Source: an uncultured Prevotellaceae bacterium
Lineage (GTDB): Bacteria; Bacteroidota; Bacteroidia; Bacteroidales; Bacteroidaceae
Direction of reading: 5' to 3'
Length of the DNA: 62,715 nt
Assembly: GCA_902770845.1 (NCBI GenBank)
Contig: CACXUV010000001.1
Location: forward strand, 1 to 62,715
This document shows positions 25,107 through 34,247 of the stretch, piece after piece. The translations under genes were made by a program, and so were the position numbers. Below the pieces are notes generated by a model that did no database searches, was not told the origin of the DNA, and saw only the letters and a list, made by a program, of their open reading frames with translations. Each line of letters begins with the position of its first letter. Position 1 is the first letter of the stretch.

Positions 25107-27431
25107 TCACTCTGCAGATTCTTCCACACTCACGGCATCACCATCCTTGGGCCCGAACTCGTCGTCGCCCAGGGGGCAGGGGTCGAAGTCTTCGGGCAAG
25201 TCGAACTGCTCAGACTGGCTGTAGCCCAGCTGTGAATCGGCATAGACCTTCTGCATGTAGTAGGCAAAGATGGGCAAGGCCATGGTGGCTCCCTGACCCA
25301 TGGCCATGGAGTTGAAGTGAATGTCGCGGTCGTCGCCGCCCACCCAGCAGCCACTCACCAAGCGTGGTGCAACCCCCATGAACCAGGCGTCGCTGTTGTT
25401 GTTGGTGGTGCCGGTCTTGCCTCCCAGCTGTCCCGTGAGGTTGTAGCGGAAACGCAAGCGTCCAGCCGTGCCGCCATCGACCACAGCCTGCAGCATGTAG
25501 AGCATTTTGTGGGCACTTTCCTCATTGATTACCTCGTTCATGCGTGGCTCGAAGCGGGCCACCTCGTTGCCCTCGCTGTCGACGATGTGGGTCACGTAGA
25601 GCGGTGCCGTGCGTATGCCATGGTTGGCAAAGGCGGTGTAGGCGCTCACCATCTCGGCCACCGTGATGTCGCACGGTCCCAGGCAGAGCGCCATGGAGGC
25701 ATGTATTTCAGGATTGCGGATGCCATATTCGTGGAGCAGGTCGACGAAGTGCTGCGGATTCAGGCGCGACATGAGGTAGGCCGAGATCCAGTTGTTCGAC
25801 TGCTGCAAGCCCCACTTCAGCGTGACCATCTCGCCATAGCGGGCGCGACTGCCGTTGCGCGGTGTCCAGGGCTGGCCTGCCACCATGTAAGTCTGCTGCA
25901 CGTTGGGGGCCAGGTCGCAGGGCGACATGCCGTCTTCCATGGCCAGCGAGTAGAGGAAGGGCTTGATGGTGGAGCCCACCTGGCGACGGCCCTCGGTGGC
26001 CATGTCGTAGGCAAAGTGCTGGAAATCGAGTCCGCCCACATAGGCTTTCACCTGTCCGTCCTGCGGACACATGCTGAAGAAGCCCGTGCGCAGGAACGAC
26101 TTCAGATAGCGAATGGAGTCGAGGGGCGTCATGACCGTGTCCACCTCGCCATGGTAGGTAAAGATTTGCATCTCGGTCTTGGTGCGGAACGCCTTTTCGA
26201 TGGCGTCGTCGCTCAGTCCGGCTTCCTTCATGATGCGATAGCGGTCGCTCTGCCTCACAGAGCGCTGCAGCAGCTTGTCCACCTGCTGCCGCGACAGGTC
26301 GCTATAGGGGAAGTTGGCCTTGGTCTTCCGGTCTTTGTTGAACGCCGGCTGCAGGAACTTCACCACATGGTCGAAACAGGCCTCTTCGGCATAGCGCTGC
26401 ATGCGGGTGTCGATGGTGGTATAGACCTTCAGGCCGTCGGTGTAGAGGTTGTAGTAGTCGCCGTCGCGCTTCCGGTTCTTGTTGCACCAGCCGAAGAGCG
26501 GGTCTTGCTCCCATGCCAGCGAGTCGAGATAGTACTTCACGTAGCCCCATGAGGGGTAGTCGCTGCGCACGGGGCGCTTGGCCATCATGTAGCGACGCAG
26601 GAAGTCACGGAAATAGGTGGCCAGGCCCTCCTTGTGGTCGGCCACGTGGAAGTGCAGCTCCATGGGCTGGGCCACGCAGCTGTCGTGCTGCTGCTGGGTG
26701 ATATAGCCGGCCTTGAGCATCTGGCCCAGCACCACATTGCGGCGCGCGGTGGAACGTTCAGGATAGCGCACGGGGTTGAAGTAGCTGGGGTTCTTGCACA
26801 GGCCCACCAGCGTGGCACTCTCGCAAATGGTCAGTTCCGACGGCTCTTTCGAGAAATAGGTGTTGGCCGCCGTCTTGATGCCCACAGCATTGTGCAGGAA
26901 GTCGAAGTAGTTCAGATAGAGCGTGATGATCTCGTCCTTGGTATAGGTGCGCTCCAGCTCCACGGCAATGACCCACTCAATGGGTTTCTGCAGCAAGCGC
27001 TCGGTGGTGCTGTGGGCCACGCCGCTGTAGAGCTGCTTGGCCAGCTGCTGCGTGATGGTGGAACCGCCGCCGGCGCTCTTCTGCCCCAGCAGACCACGCT
27101 TCACCACCGCACGGCCCAGGGCATAGAAGTCGATGCCCGAGTGCTTGTAGAATCTCACGTCTTCGGTGGCCACCAGTGCCTTGACCAGCATGGGGTCGAG
27201 CTTGGAGTAGTCCACCATGATGCGGTTTTCACGGTTCAGGTTCCATGTGCCCAGCAGCTTGCCGTCGGACGAATACACCTGGGTGGCAAAGCGATTGATG
27301 GGGTTTTGCAGGTCGGCAATGGGGGGCATGTAGCCCAGGTAGCCATTGGCTATGGCCCAGAAGCAGGCACCCGTGCCCAGCACCAGCAGCACCAGCATGG
27401 TCCACAGAAAGCGCACAAACAGTTTTCTCAT
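25107..27431 (-). CDS. Class A penicillin-binding protein (PBP1A-like)
   Basis: Bifunctional peptidoglycan glycosyltransferase/transpeptidase anchored in the inner membrane. After the membrane helix (about residues 5-25) comes the GT51 domain, with the catalytic glutamate in ATEDVRFYKHSGID and GGSTITQQLAKQL. The transpeptidase domain follows with SxxK in VGSTIKPFLYS, SxN in QQSNNW and KTG in GGKTGTTNNNSD. An in-frame ATG at 27464 lies inside the -7 box of the promoter, so the start is placed at 27431 (MRKLF), giving 774 residues. Confidence 0.94.
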   Translation of the reverse strand: MRKLFVRFLWTMLVLLVLGTGACFWAIANGYLGYMPPIADLQNPINRFATQVYSSDGKLLGTWNLNRENRIMVDYSKLDPMLVKALVATEDVRFYKHSGIDFYALGRAVVKRGLLGQKSAGGGSTITQQLAKQLYSGVAHSTTERLLQKPIEWVIAVELERTYTKDEIITLYLNYFDFLHNAVGIKTAANTYFSKEPSELTICESATLVGLCKNPSYFNPVRYPERSTARRNVVLGQMLKAGYITQQQHDSCVAQPMELHFHVADHKEGLATYFRDFLRRYMMAKRPVRSDYPSWGYVKYYLDSLAWEQDPLFGWCNKNRKRDGDYYNLYTDGLKVYTTIDTRMQRYAEEACFDHVVKFLQPAFNKDRKTKANFPYSDLSRQQVDKLLQRSVRQSDRYRIMKEAGLSDDAIEKAFRTKTEMQIFTYHGEVDTVMTPLDSIRYLKSFLRTGFFSMCPQDGQVKAYVGGLDFQHFAYDMATEGRRQVGSTIKPFLYSLAMEDGMSPCDLAPNVQQTYMVAGQPWTPRNGSRARYGEMVTLKWGLQQSNNWISAYLMSRLNPQHFVDLLHEYGIRNPEIHASMALCLGPCDITVAEMVSAYTAFANHGIRTAPLYVTHIVDSEGNEVARFEPRMNEVINEESAHKMLYMLQAVVDGGTAGRLRFRYNLTGQLGGKTGTTNNNSDAWFMGVAPRLVSGCWVGGDDRDIHFNSMAMGQGATMALPIFAYYMQKVYADSQLGYSQSEQFDLPEDFDPCPLGDDEFGPKDGDAVSVEESAE

Positions 27432-27461
27432 CTTCTTTTCTGCATCTTGATAAATCGGGTG

Positions 27462-27469
27462 CAAAGTTA
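27462..27469 (-). promoter_or_regulatory. -7 box of the PBP gene
   Basis: Minus-strand TAACTTTG about 30 bases before the ATG at 27431. The expected -33 position reads TTCG rather than TTTG (27490-27493). Its location rules out the upstream ATG at 27464 as the start. Confidence 0.55.
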
Positions 27470-27668
27470 CAAATTAACGCGCTAATAACCGAATGTTTTG
27501 CCAAAGAAAATGCGAAAAACGCACGGAACATTTTTTTTGCGCGAACAAGCGCGAGATTCGCCCGGAAATGAGCAACCACCACTTTGGCCCGATTTTTTTG
27601 AGTTTTGACCACTGCTCATAAACTACTCATGCTCAGCAGTTTGCAAAAATCGCCAATTTTACTGTGCT

Positions 27669-27905
27669 GCAACGGAGCCCCCGTTGCAGCGCAATGGGGC
27701 CCCCATTGCAGGTCAACAACGGCCCGATTGCAGCGCAAAAGCACTGCAACTGGCATGCAACGGGGCCCCCGTTGGCAGGCGTGCCGGCACAAAACCGGGC
27801 GCAACAGCACCAGAAACAGCTGGAAAAGGGCCGAGAAGGGGCGAAAGCCAGTGCTATTTCGAAGATTTTTTTTGTAATGATTATCGAAAAAACGGGGGCT
27901 CCGTT
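27669..27905. repeat. Cluster of degenerate GGGGCCCC palindromes related to the 87-bp repeat
   Basis: The 570-base gap between the PBP gene and pyrB holds GCAACGGAGCCCCCGTTGC (27669-27687), the perfect palindrome GCAATGGGGCCCCCATTGC (27691-27709), CCCGATTGCA (27723-27732, the same terminal sequence as the 87-bp elements), CAACGGGGCCCCCGTTG (27758-27774) and the imperfect AACGGGGGCTCCGTT (27891-27905). It looks like an expanded or decayed form of the 87-bp repeat. The rest of the gap (27470-27660 and 27780-27970) shows no gene I can support. Confidence 0.7.
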
Positions 27906-27972
27906 GTGCAGGTGCCATCATCGGGAGGATGATGTTTTTTGCATCGGCAGAACAAGAAATGCTGCCATTTCA

Positions 27973-28004
27973 TTTGGCCAGTCAGCAAGAAATTCGTACT
28001 TTTG
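27973..28004 (+). promoter_or_regulatory. Promoter of pyrBI
   Basis: TTTG (27973-27976), exactly 20 bases, TACTTTTG (27997-28004). It gives a leader of about 30 bases. Because it lies downstream of the longer open frame that runs into pyrB, it fixes the gene start at 28042. Confidence 0.72.
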
Positions 28005-28041
28005 CAGACGAAACCTATTTTCACACCAAACAACCATACCC

Positions 28042-28989
28042 ATGGACAAACATAATTTTGTTACGATTGCCGACCTCACCAAGGAGAAAATCCTTTACAT
28101 GATCGAGATGGCACAAGAGTTTGAACGGCACCCCAACCGCGAAATACTGAAAGGGCGAGTGGTGGCCACGCTGTTCTTTGAGCCATCTACACGCACGCGT
28201 CTCTCGTTCGAGACGGCTGCCAACCGCCTGGGGGCCCGCGTGATTGGCTTTGCCGACCCGAAGGTGACCAGCGGCACAAAGGGCGAAACGCTGAAAGACA
28301 CCATCATGATGGTGGCCAACTATGCCGACGTGATCGTGATGCGACACCACATCGAGGGGGCTGCCCAGTATGCCTCGGAGGTGAGCCCCGTGCCCATCGT
28401 CAACGCCGGCGACGGTGCTCACCAGCACCCCTCGCAGTGCATGCTCGACCTGTACAGCATCTACAAGACGCAGGGCACACTGGAGAACCTGAACATCTAC
28501 ATGGTGGGCGACCTGAAGTATGGCCGCACCGTGCACTCGCTGCTCATGGCCATGCGCCACTTCAATCCCACCTTCCACTTCGTGGCTCCCAAGGAACTGC
28601 AAATGCCCAATGAGTACAAGCTGTACTGCGACGAGCACGGCATCAAGTATCAGGAGCACACGGCCTTCAACGAAAAGGTGATTGCCGACGCCGACATCCT
28701 ATATATGACGCGCGTGCAGAAGGAACGCTTCTCGGACCTCATGGAATATGAAAGGGTGAAGAATGTGTACATACTGAACAACGACATGCTGCGACTGGCC
28801 AAGCCCAACATGAAGATTCTGCACCCGCTGCCACGCGTGAACGAGATTGCCTACGAGGTGGACGACAACCCGCATGCCTACTACATTCAGCAGGCCGGCA
28901 ACGGCCTCTTTGCACGCGAAGCCATCTTCTGCGACGTGCTGGGAATTAGCCTCGACGAAGTTAAGAACGACAAAACCATTATTCTATGA
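28042..28989 (+). CDS. pyrB: Aspartate carbamoyltransferase, catalytic subunit
   Basis: Second step of pyrimidine synthesis: carbamoyl phosphate plus aspartate. The 315-residue protein has the carbamoyl phosphate motif [13 protein letters not shown], then [31 protein letters not shown] and [11 protein letters not shown]. The frame stays open for 126 codons upstream through a palindromic repeat cluster, but the family start MDKHNF and the promoter both indicate 28042. It overlaps pyrI by 4 bases. Confidence 0.96.
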   Translation: MDKHNFVTIADLTKEKILYMIEMAQEFERHPNREILKGRVVATLFFEPSTRTRLSFETAANRLGARVIGFADPKVTSGTKGETLKDTIMMVANYADVIVMRHHIEGAAQYASEVSPVPIVNAGDGAHQHPSQCMLDLYSIYKTQGTLENLNIYMVGDLKYGRTVHSLLMAMRHFNPTFHFVAPKELQMPNEYKLYCDEHGIKYQEHTAFNEKVIADADILYMTRVQKERFSDLMEYERVKNVYILNNDMLRLAKPNMKILHPLPRVNEIAYEVDDNPHAYYIQQAGNGLFAREAIFCDVLGISLDEVKNDKTIIL

Positions 28990-29432
28990 ACAAGAAAGAA
29001 CGACTGGTGGCTGCCATTGAGCACGGCACCGTGATTGACCATATTCCTGCCGAGAAGACCTATCAAGTGGCCAATCTGCTGGGGCTCTTCAATCTGAAGA
29101 CACCCGTGACCATCGGCATCAACTACCCTTCGCAGAAGGTGGGCAACAAGGGCATCATCAAGGTGAGCAACAAGTTCTTCACCGACGACGAAATATCGCG
29201 CCTGTCGGTGGTGGCGCCCAAGGTGATACTGAACATCATTCGCGACTATGAGGTGGTGGAGAAGAAAACGGTGGAGACACCGTCCGAAATACGCGGCATC
29301 GTGAAATGCAACAACCCCAAGTGCATTACCAACAACGAGCCCATGACCACCCACTTCCACGTGCATGGCAACACGCTGACCTGCCACTACTGCGAAAAGG
29401 AACAGGACATCAACAAGGTGGAACTGGTATAA
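28986..29432 (+). CDS. pyrI: Aspartate carbamoyltransferase, regulatory subunit
   Basis: Binds CTP/ATP and confers allosteric control on PyrB in the dodecameric enzyme. The 148-residue protein has the allosteric domain with [20 protein letters not shown] and the zinc domain near the end, with cysteine pairs CNNPKC and CHYCEKEQ. The 4-base overlap with pyrB couples translation of the two subunits. Confidence 0.95.
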   Translation: MNKKERLVAAIEHGTVIDHIPAEKTYQVANLLGLFNLKTPVTIGINYPSQKVGNKGIIKVSNKFFTDDEISRLSVVAPKVILNIIRDYEVVEKKTVETPSEIRGIVKCNNPKCITNNEPMTTHFHVHGNTLTCHYCEKEQDINKVELV

Positions 29433-29498
29433 GATTATTTATTTTTGCCAAACAAATTCAAAACCAGAGCACCACTTCCATCTTTTCAACACATTCTG

Positions 29499-29560
29499 CG
29501 TATGCCGAGCATACGAAAAAAGCATGGCTGAGCTCTAAAAGCTTGCAGCCATGCTTTTTG
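29499..29560. terminator. Double hairpin / bidirectional terminator between pyrI and xylA
   Basis: A strong 14-bp stem AAAAAGCATGGCTG (29517-29530) / CAGCCATGCTTTTT (29546-29559) follows a smaller perfect hairpin CGTATGC-CGA-GCATACG (29499-29515). The larger one ends in T on both strands and should stop pyrBI and xylA transcription. Confidence 0.82.
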
Positions 29561-29583
29561 TTTAAGCCATCAGAGGCCGGTGT

Positions 29584-30903
29584 TTACTTGGCATAGAGAG
29601 CCACGATGGTCTCATACTTCTCCTGCTTGCCCGAAGTCTGCTTGGGCTCTTCAACCTTCTTGCCATACTCGTAGACCTGCTCCAGCGTGAGCTTGCCGTC
29701 CTCGAAGTCCTTGCCCAGGCCGGCATCGAAACTGGCGTAGCGCTCCTTCTTCATCTTGGGCAGTTCGCTGTTCTCCAGGATGTCGGCTGCATTCAGCAGG
29801 GCACGGGCCATGGCGTCCATGCCGCTGATGTGGGCAATGAACAGATCCTCCAGGTCGGTGCTGTTGCGGCGAATCTTGGCATCGAAGTTGGTGCCGCCGT
29901 TGCCCAGACCACCATTGCGGATGATCTCCAGCATGGCCTGCGTCAGCTCGTAGTTGTTGATGGGGAACTGGTCGGTGTCCCAGCCATTCTGAGCGTCACC
30001 ACGGTTGGCATCGATAGAGCCCAGCATGCCAGCGTCTACGGCGCAAGCCAGCTCGTGCTCGAAGGTGTGGCCTGCCAGTGTGGCGTGGTTCACCTCGATG
30101 TTCACCTTGAAGTCCTTGTCAAGACCATGAGCGCGCAGGAAGCCCACCACAGTCTCGGTGTCAACGTCGTACTGGTGCTTGCTGGGCTCCATGGGCTTGG
30201 GCTCGATGAGGAACGTGCCCTGGAATCCCTTGCTGCGAGCATAGTCGCGAGCCATGGTCAGCATGCGGGCCATGTGCTCCTTCTCGCGCTTCTGGTCGGT
30301 GTTCAGCAGGCTCATGTAGCCCTCACGTCCGCCCCAGAACACATAGTTGCTGCCGCCCAGCTTGATGGTGGCGTCGATGGCGTTCTTGATCTGAACGATA
30401 GCACGGGCCACCACGTCGAAGTCGGGGTTGGTGGAAGCACCGTTGGCATAACGCTTGTTGCCGAACACGTTGGCCGTGCCCCAGAGCAGCTTGATGTTGG
30501 GATACTGCTGCATCTTCACCAGGGCGTAGTCGGTGATTTCCTTCATGCGACGCTCATACTCGGCGATGGTCTCACCCTCGTCTACAAGGTCGATGTCGTG
30601 GAAGCAGAAGTACTCAATGCCCAGCTTGTCCATGATCTCGAAGCCAGCGTCCATCTTGTCCTTGGCACGCTGAACGGCATCGGCCGACTTGTCCCACTCG
30701 TAAGAACGGGTCTGGCCACCAAACTGGTCGGCGCTGGCACCACCCAGCGTGTGCCACCAAGCCATGGCAAACTTCAGCCAGTCCTTCATCTTCTTGCCCA
30801 TCACCACGCGCTCAGGCTCGTAGTAGTGGAATGCCATCACGTTCTTGCTCTCTTTTCCTTCGAAAGGAATCTTGCCTGTAAAGGCGAAATACTCTTTTGC
30901 CAT
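29584..30903 (-). CDS. xylA: Xylose isomerase
   Basis: Converts D-xylose to D-xylulose. The 439-residue class II enzyme shows WWHTLGGASADQFG near the start, the catalytic-histidine region FCFHDIDLVDEGE, FWGGREGY, the metal ligand stretch FLIEPKPMEPSKHQYD, NIEVNHATLAGHTFEHE, and DANRGDAQNGWDTDQFP. It lies 25 bases downstream of xylB on the same strand, forming a xylB-xylA operon. Confidence 0.97.
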   Translation of the reverse strand: MAKEYFAFTGKIPFEGKESKNVMAFHYYEPERVVMGKKMKDWLKFAMAWWHTLGGASADQFGGQTRSYEWDKSADAVQRAKDKMDAGFEIMDKLGIEYFCFHDIDLVDEGETIAEYERRMKEITDYALVKMQQYPNIKLLWGTANVFGNKRYANGASTNPDFDVVARAIVQIKNAIDATIKLGGSNYVFWGGREGYMSLLNTDQKREKEHMARMLTMARDYARSKGFQGTFLIEPKPMEPSKHQYDVDTETVVGFLRAHGLDKDFKVNIEVNHATLAGHTFEHELACAVDAGMLGSIDANRGDAQNGWDTDQFPINNYELTQAMLEIIRNGGLGNGGTNFDAKIRRNSTDLEDLFIAHISGMDAMARALLNAADILENSELPKMKKERYASFDAGLGKDFEDGKLTLEQVYEYGKKVEEPKQTSGKQEKYETIVALYAK

Positions 30904-30928
30904 AATAATAAATCTTTAGTTATTAATG

Positions 30929-32419
30929 TTAAATGTTTTTTCTCAGAGTCTCTTTCCATGCTGCATAGGCGGCCAGATAGTCGGCACGGTTGTGCTCGTT
31001 GGGCTCAATCACCTGCAGCTTATCCAGTGTGGCAAAGGCCTCGTTGTTGTCTTTGTAGATGCCGGCACCGATGCCTGCACCCTTGGCTGCACCCACCGAA
31101 CCGTCGGTGTCGTAAAGCTCGATGGTGGCACCGCTCACACCTGCCAGCGTGTCGCGGAACAAAGGACTGAGGAACATGTTGGCCTTGCCGGCATGAATCT
31201 TGCGAATGTCCATGCCCATCTGCTGCATGATTTCCATGCCATAGCAGAAGGAGAACACAATGCCTTCCTGGGCGGCACGGATGATGTGGGCACGATTGTG
31301 CTTGTTGAAGTTCAGCCCGTTGATGGAACAGCCAATCTCCTTGTTCTCCAGCACGCGCTCAGCGCCGTTTCCAAAGGGAACAATTGTCACGCCCTCGCTG
31401 CCAATGGGCACCTGAGCTGCCAGGTCGTTCATTTCGGCATAGCCCAAATCGGGGGCCACATTGCGGTGCGTCCAGGCATTGAGAATGCCCGTGCCATTGA
31501 TGCACAACAGCACGCCCAAGCGTGTCTGGTCGGCAGTGTGGTTCACATGGGCAAACGTGTTGACGCGCGACTTGGGATCATAGTTCACATCGCCAAGCAC
31601 GCCATAAACAACACCGGAAGTTCCTGCGGTAGAAGCAATTTCGCCAGGATTAAACACATTCAGCGAAAGTGCATTGTTGGGCTGGTCGCCTCCGCGATAG
31701 GTTATCGGAGTGCCTGCCTTCAGCCCCATTTCGGCTGCAGCCTGCTCTGACACAACGCTCTGAATGCTGAAAGTGGGAACGATGTCGGCTATCAAATCAC
31801 GGTCGAATCCATAATAATCGAGCAGGAACTGGGCCACCTGCTTGTCCTTGAAGTCCCAGAACATGCCTTCAGAAAGACCACTCACAGTGGTATTTGGAGT
31901 GCCACTCAGGCGCATGGCAATATAGTCGCCGGGTAGCATGACCTTATATATTTTCTGATACACCTCTGGCTCGTTTTCCTTCACCCAGGCCAGCTTGGCT
32001 GCCGTGAAGTTGCCCGGAGAGTTGAGCAGATGGCCCAGACACTGGTCGGCACCCAGATCGCGGAAAGCCTTTTCGCCATAGGGAACGGCGCGCGAGTCGC
32101 ACCAAATAATGGCAGGACGCAAAGGCTGCAAGTCCTTGCCCACACACACCAGACCGTGCATCTGATAGGAAATGCCAATGGCTGCAATCTCATCACCCTT
32201 CACTCCGCTTTCTGCCATTATCTTCTGCAGGCTCAGCTTGGCATTGTCCCACCACATCTGGGGGTCCTGCTCTGCCCAGCCAGCCTTGACGGCCATGATG
32301 GGCGCCTCTTTCTCAGGGAAAAAAGCCGTTGATACACACTTGCCGCTATCGGCATTTACAAGCGATGCTTTGACAGACGAACTGCCCACATCAAAACCTA
32401 ACAAATATCTTGCTGCCAT
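30929..32419 (-). CDS. xylB: Xylulokinase
   Basis: Phosphorylates D-xylulose to xylulose-5-phosphate for the pentose phosphate pathway. The 496-residue FGGY-family kinase begins LLGFDVGSSSVKASL (phosphate 1 loop). It contains ISYQMHGLVCV, IIWCDSRAV and STAGTSGVVYGV (adenosine-binding region), and ends near GAAKGAGIGAGIY. It is first in the xylB-xylA operon. No transporter or regulator gene is adjacent, and I found no clear consensus promoter in the 190-base AT-rich gap upstream. Confidence 0.94.
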   Translation of the reverse strand: MAARYLLGFDVGSSSVKASLVNADSGKCVSTAFFPEKEAPIMAVKAGWAEQDPQMWWDNAKLSLQKIMAESGVKGDEIAAIGISYQMHGLVCVGKDLQPLRPAIIWCDSRAVPYGEKAFRDLGADQCLGHLLNSPGNFTAAKLAWVKENEPEVYQKIYKVMLPGDYIAMRLSGTPNTTVSGLSEGMFWDFKDKQVAQFLLDYYGFDRDLIADIVPTFSIQSVVSEQAAAEMGLKAGTPITYRGGDQPNNALSLNVFNPGEIASTAGTSGVVYGVLGDVNYDPKSRVNTFAHVNHTADQTRLGVLLCINGTGILNAWTHRNVAPDLGYAEMNDLAAQVPIGSEGVTIVPFGNGAERVLENKEIGCSINGLNFNKHNRAHIIRAAQEGIVFSFCYGMEIMQQMGMDIRKIHAGKANMFLSPLFRDTLAGVSGATIELYDTDGSVGAAKGAGIGAGIYKDNNEAFATLDKLQVIEPNEHNRADYLAAYAAWKETLRKNI

Positions 32420-32555
32420 AATCGTATTTGGTAATTAATCTACTTATAATACGTTTTGGCTACAAATTTCCCTAAAAAATTTTTATTTGACAAAGAATTT
32501 GAACCAAATCAGCATTTTTTTACCATAATTTGTATGCTATTAAAATATTTTTTCC

Positions 32556-32563
32556 TACCTTTG
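32556..32563 (+). promoter_or_regulatory. -7 box at the head of the exopolysaccharide locus
   Basis: TACCTTTG, with TTTG at 32529-32532 (23-base spacing, longer than usual). It would start the transcript about 40 bases before the receiver gene and is the likely promoter of the glycan operon. Confidence 0.55.
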
Positions 32564-32609
32564 CACTTTAGAATAACATATCTTCCGAACTTAAAGACCA
32601 CAAATAAAT

Positions 32610-32978
32610 ATGAAAAAAAAGATTCTGATTCTTGATGACAAAGAGACCATCGCCAAGGTACTCTCCATTTATCTCATGAGCGACTACGACGTGCAGTGGC
32701 TTCCCGACGGCCTGCAAGGCGTGAAATGGCTTCAGGCAGGCAACACGCCCGACCTGATTATTTCCGACATTCGCATGCCGGGCATGCGCGGCGATGATTT
32801 CCTGGAGTGGATCAAGCAGAACGAACTGTTCCGCCACATTCCCGTCATCATGCTTTCGAGCGAAGACTCCACAAGCGAGCGCATACGCCTGCTGGAGATT
32901 GGAGCAGAGGACTACATCGTGAAGCCCTTCAACCCAATGGAGCTGAAAATCAGGGTCAAGAAGATTCTCCCTAATTAA
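32610..32978 (+). CDS. Stand-alone response-regulator receiver protein
   Basis: A 122-residue CheY-like protein with no output domain. The phosphorylation pocket is complete: acidic pair D9/D10 in LILDDK, phospho-acceptor D53 in IISDIRMPG, S83/S84 in MLSSEDS and K105 in IVKPFNP. It is the first gene of the exopolysaccharide run, 47 bases before a sugar transferase whose own N-terminus looks like a degenerate receiver. No histidine kinase is near. A role in controlling synthesis by protein-protein contact is inference. Confidence 0.88.
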   Translation: MKKKILILDDKETIAKVLSIYLMSDYDVQWLPDGLQGVKWLQAGNTPDLIISDIRMPGMRGDDFLEWIKQNELFRHIPVIMLSSEDSTSERIRLLEIGAEDYIVKPFNPMELKIRVKKILPN

Positions 32979-33025
32979 ATAAGCATGCGCGTGTACCTTA
33001 ATAATTTATTAAGCAAAAACAAACG

Positions 33026-34231
33026 ATGATTGGTGTTGTATATTTAGGAAACAATCCGCAAACAGAAGAGCGCCTGAAATATCTGCCTGGCAGGCAGGTG
33101 AAGTTCATGAAGAACTATAAAGAGGCGGCTTCTGCATGCATTCCGCATGTGCGTAATGAGCATTTCATCCTGTTCTACGAGAAAAACGTGCGCACTGAAG
33201 ACATCACTGCCATCACCTACTTGCACAAGAACTGCAAAAACATCTACATCATCCTGCTCACCGACCAGTTGTCGGAGGAAGACAGGAAGACCTATCAGAA
33301 ATGCGGCATCAACGACACGCTCGACATTAACGCATCTGTGACCGAGCTGAACAAAAAGCTTCAATTCATCACTGACAGGGAAAGCATCCTCTTCGACGAT
33401 CAAGTATCGAAGCAGAAGATTCTGCGATTCAAGATTCCACTTTGGAAGCGCACCTTCGACATCGTCGTATCGCTGCTTGCCATCATCATCCTGTCGCCCA
33501 TTCTGCTGCTGACGGCCATCGCCATCAAAATCGAAGACAGAAAAGGGCCTGTGCTCTTCAAGTCCAAACGGGTGGGCACCAACTACACCATTTTCGACTT
33601 TCTGAAATTCCGTTCCATGTATAACAATGCCGAGCAACGCTTAAAGGAACTCAGCAAGAGCAACAACCAATATGCCGAACATGAGCAGGAAGAACAAAAG
33701 ACGGTCATCACCTCGCCGCTGGGCGAAGAGGCAGAACAGGAAATGTTCGACATGGGAATGGAGTCGGAAATGATGATCAGCGACGAAGAAGTGATGCTGG
33801 TGGGCGACGACTTTGTCGTGGCGGAGAGCGATTTCAACAAACAGAAGGAGGAAGACATCAACAATGCCTTCGTGAAAATAGAGAACGACCCGCGAGTGAC
33901 CAAAGTGGGAAAGTTCATCCGCAAATACAGCATCGACGAACTGCCTCAGCTGTTCAACATCCTGAAAGGCGACATGTCGATCGTGGGCAACAGGCCCTTG
34001 CCACTCTACGAAGCAGAAAAACTCACAGCCGACTCGAGCATCGATCGCTTCATGGCACCCGCTGGCCTCACCGGACTGTGGCAGGTGGAAGAGCGAGGAA
34101 AAGGCGGTGCCATGTCGGCCGAAGAGCGAAAGCAACTGGACATCCTGTATGGACAGACCTACAACTTCAAGCTCGACATGAAGATTATCTTCCGAACGCT
34201 CTTTGCATTCATTCAGAAAGAAAACGTTTGA
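33026..34231 (+). CDS. Polyprenyl-phosphate sugar-1-phosphate transferase with receiver-like N-terminus
   Basis: Starts glycan repeat units by moving a sugar-1-phosphate to undecaprenyl phosphate. The catalytic part has the entry helix (residues 138-167), KRVGTNYTIFDFLKFRSM, RKYSIDELPQLFNIL, GDMSIVGNRPLP and PAGLTGLWQVE. Residues 1-115 replace the usual four-helix domain. They follow the receiver pattern (IILLTD at 75-80, CGINDTLDI at 93-101) but lack the phospho-aspartate and the lysine. Residues about 211-283 are an acidic insert between FRSM and the DPRVTKVG motif. It is 401 residues long. Confidence 0.88.
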   Translation: MIGVVYLGNNPQTEERLKYLPGRQVKFMKNYKEAASACIPHVRNEHFILFYEKNVRTEDITAITYLHKNCKNIYIILLTDQLSEEDRKTYQKCGINDTLDINASVTELNKKLQFITDRESILFDDQVSKQKILRFKIPLWKRTFDIVVSLLAIIILSPILLLTAIAIKIEDRKGPVLFKSKRVGTNYTIFDFLKFRSMYNNAEQRLKELSKSNNQYAEHEQEEQKTVITSPLGEEAEQEMFDMGMESEMMISDEEVMLVGDDFVVAESDFNKQKEEDINNAFVKIENDPRVTKVGKFIRKYSIDELPQLFNILKGDMSIVGNRPLPLYEAEKLTADSSIDRFMAPAGLTGLWQVEERGKGGAMSAEERKQLDILYGQTYNFKLDMKIIFRTLFAFIQKENV

Positions 34232-34247
34232 CATTCAAATTGACGTC

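Noticed and set aside
25317-26552. Long plus-strand open frame opposite the PBP gene
   Set aside because: It is the antisense shadow of a gene with clear transglycosylase and transpeptidase motifs, and its translation has no recognisable domain.
27432-27464. The upstream ATG for the penicillin-binding protein
   Set aside because: It overlaps the -7 box at 27462-27469, so a transcript from that promoter would not contain it.
27664-28041. An N-terminal extension of 126 residues on PyrB
   Set aside because: The frame is open but runs through the palindromic repeat cluster, and a full consensus promoter lies at 27973-28004. The family start at 28042 is sufficient.
29830-31170. Long plus-strand open frame opposite xylA and xylB
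   Set aside because: The codon pattern mirrors the real minus-strand genes, and it spans both genes and their gap without any family signature.
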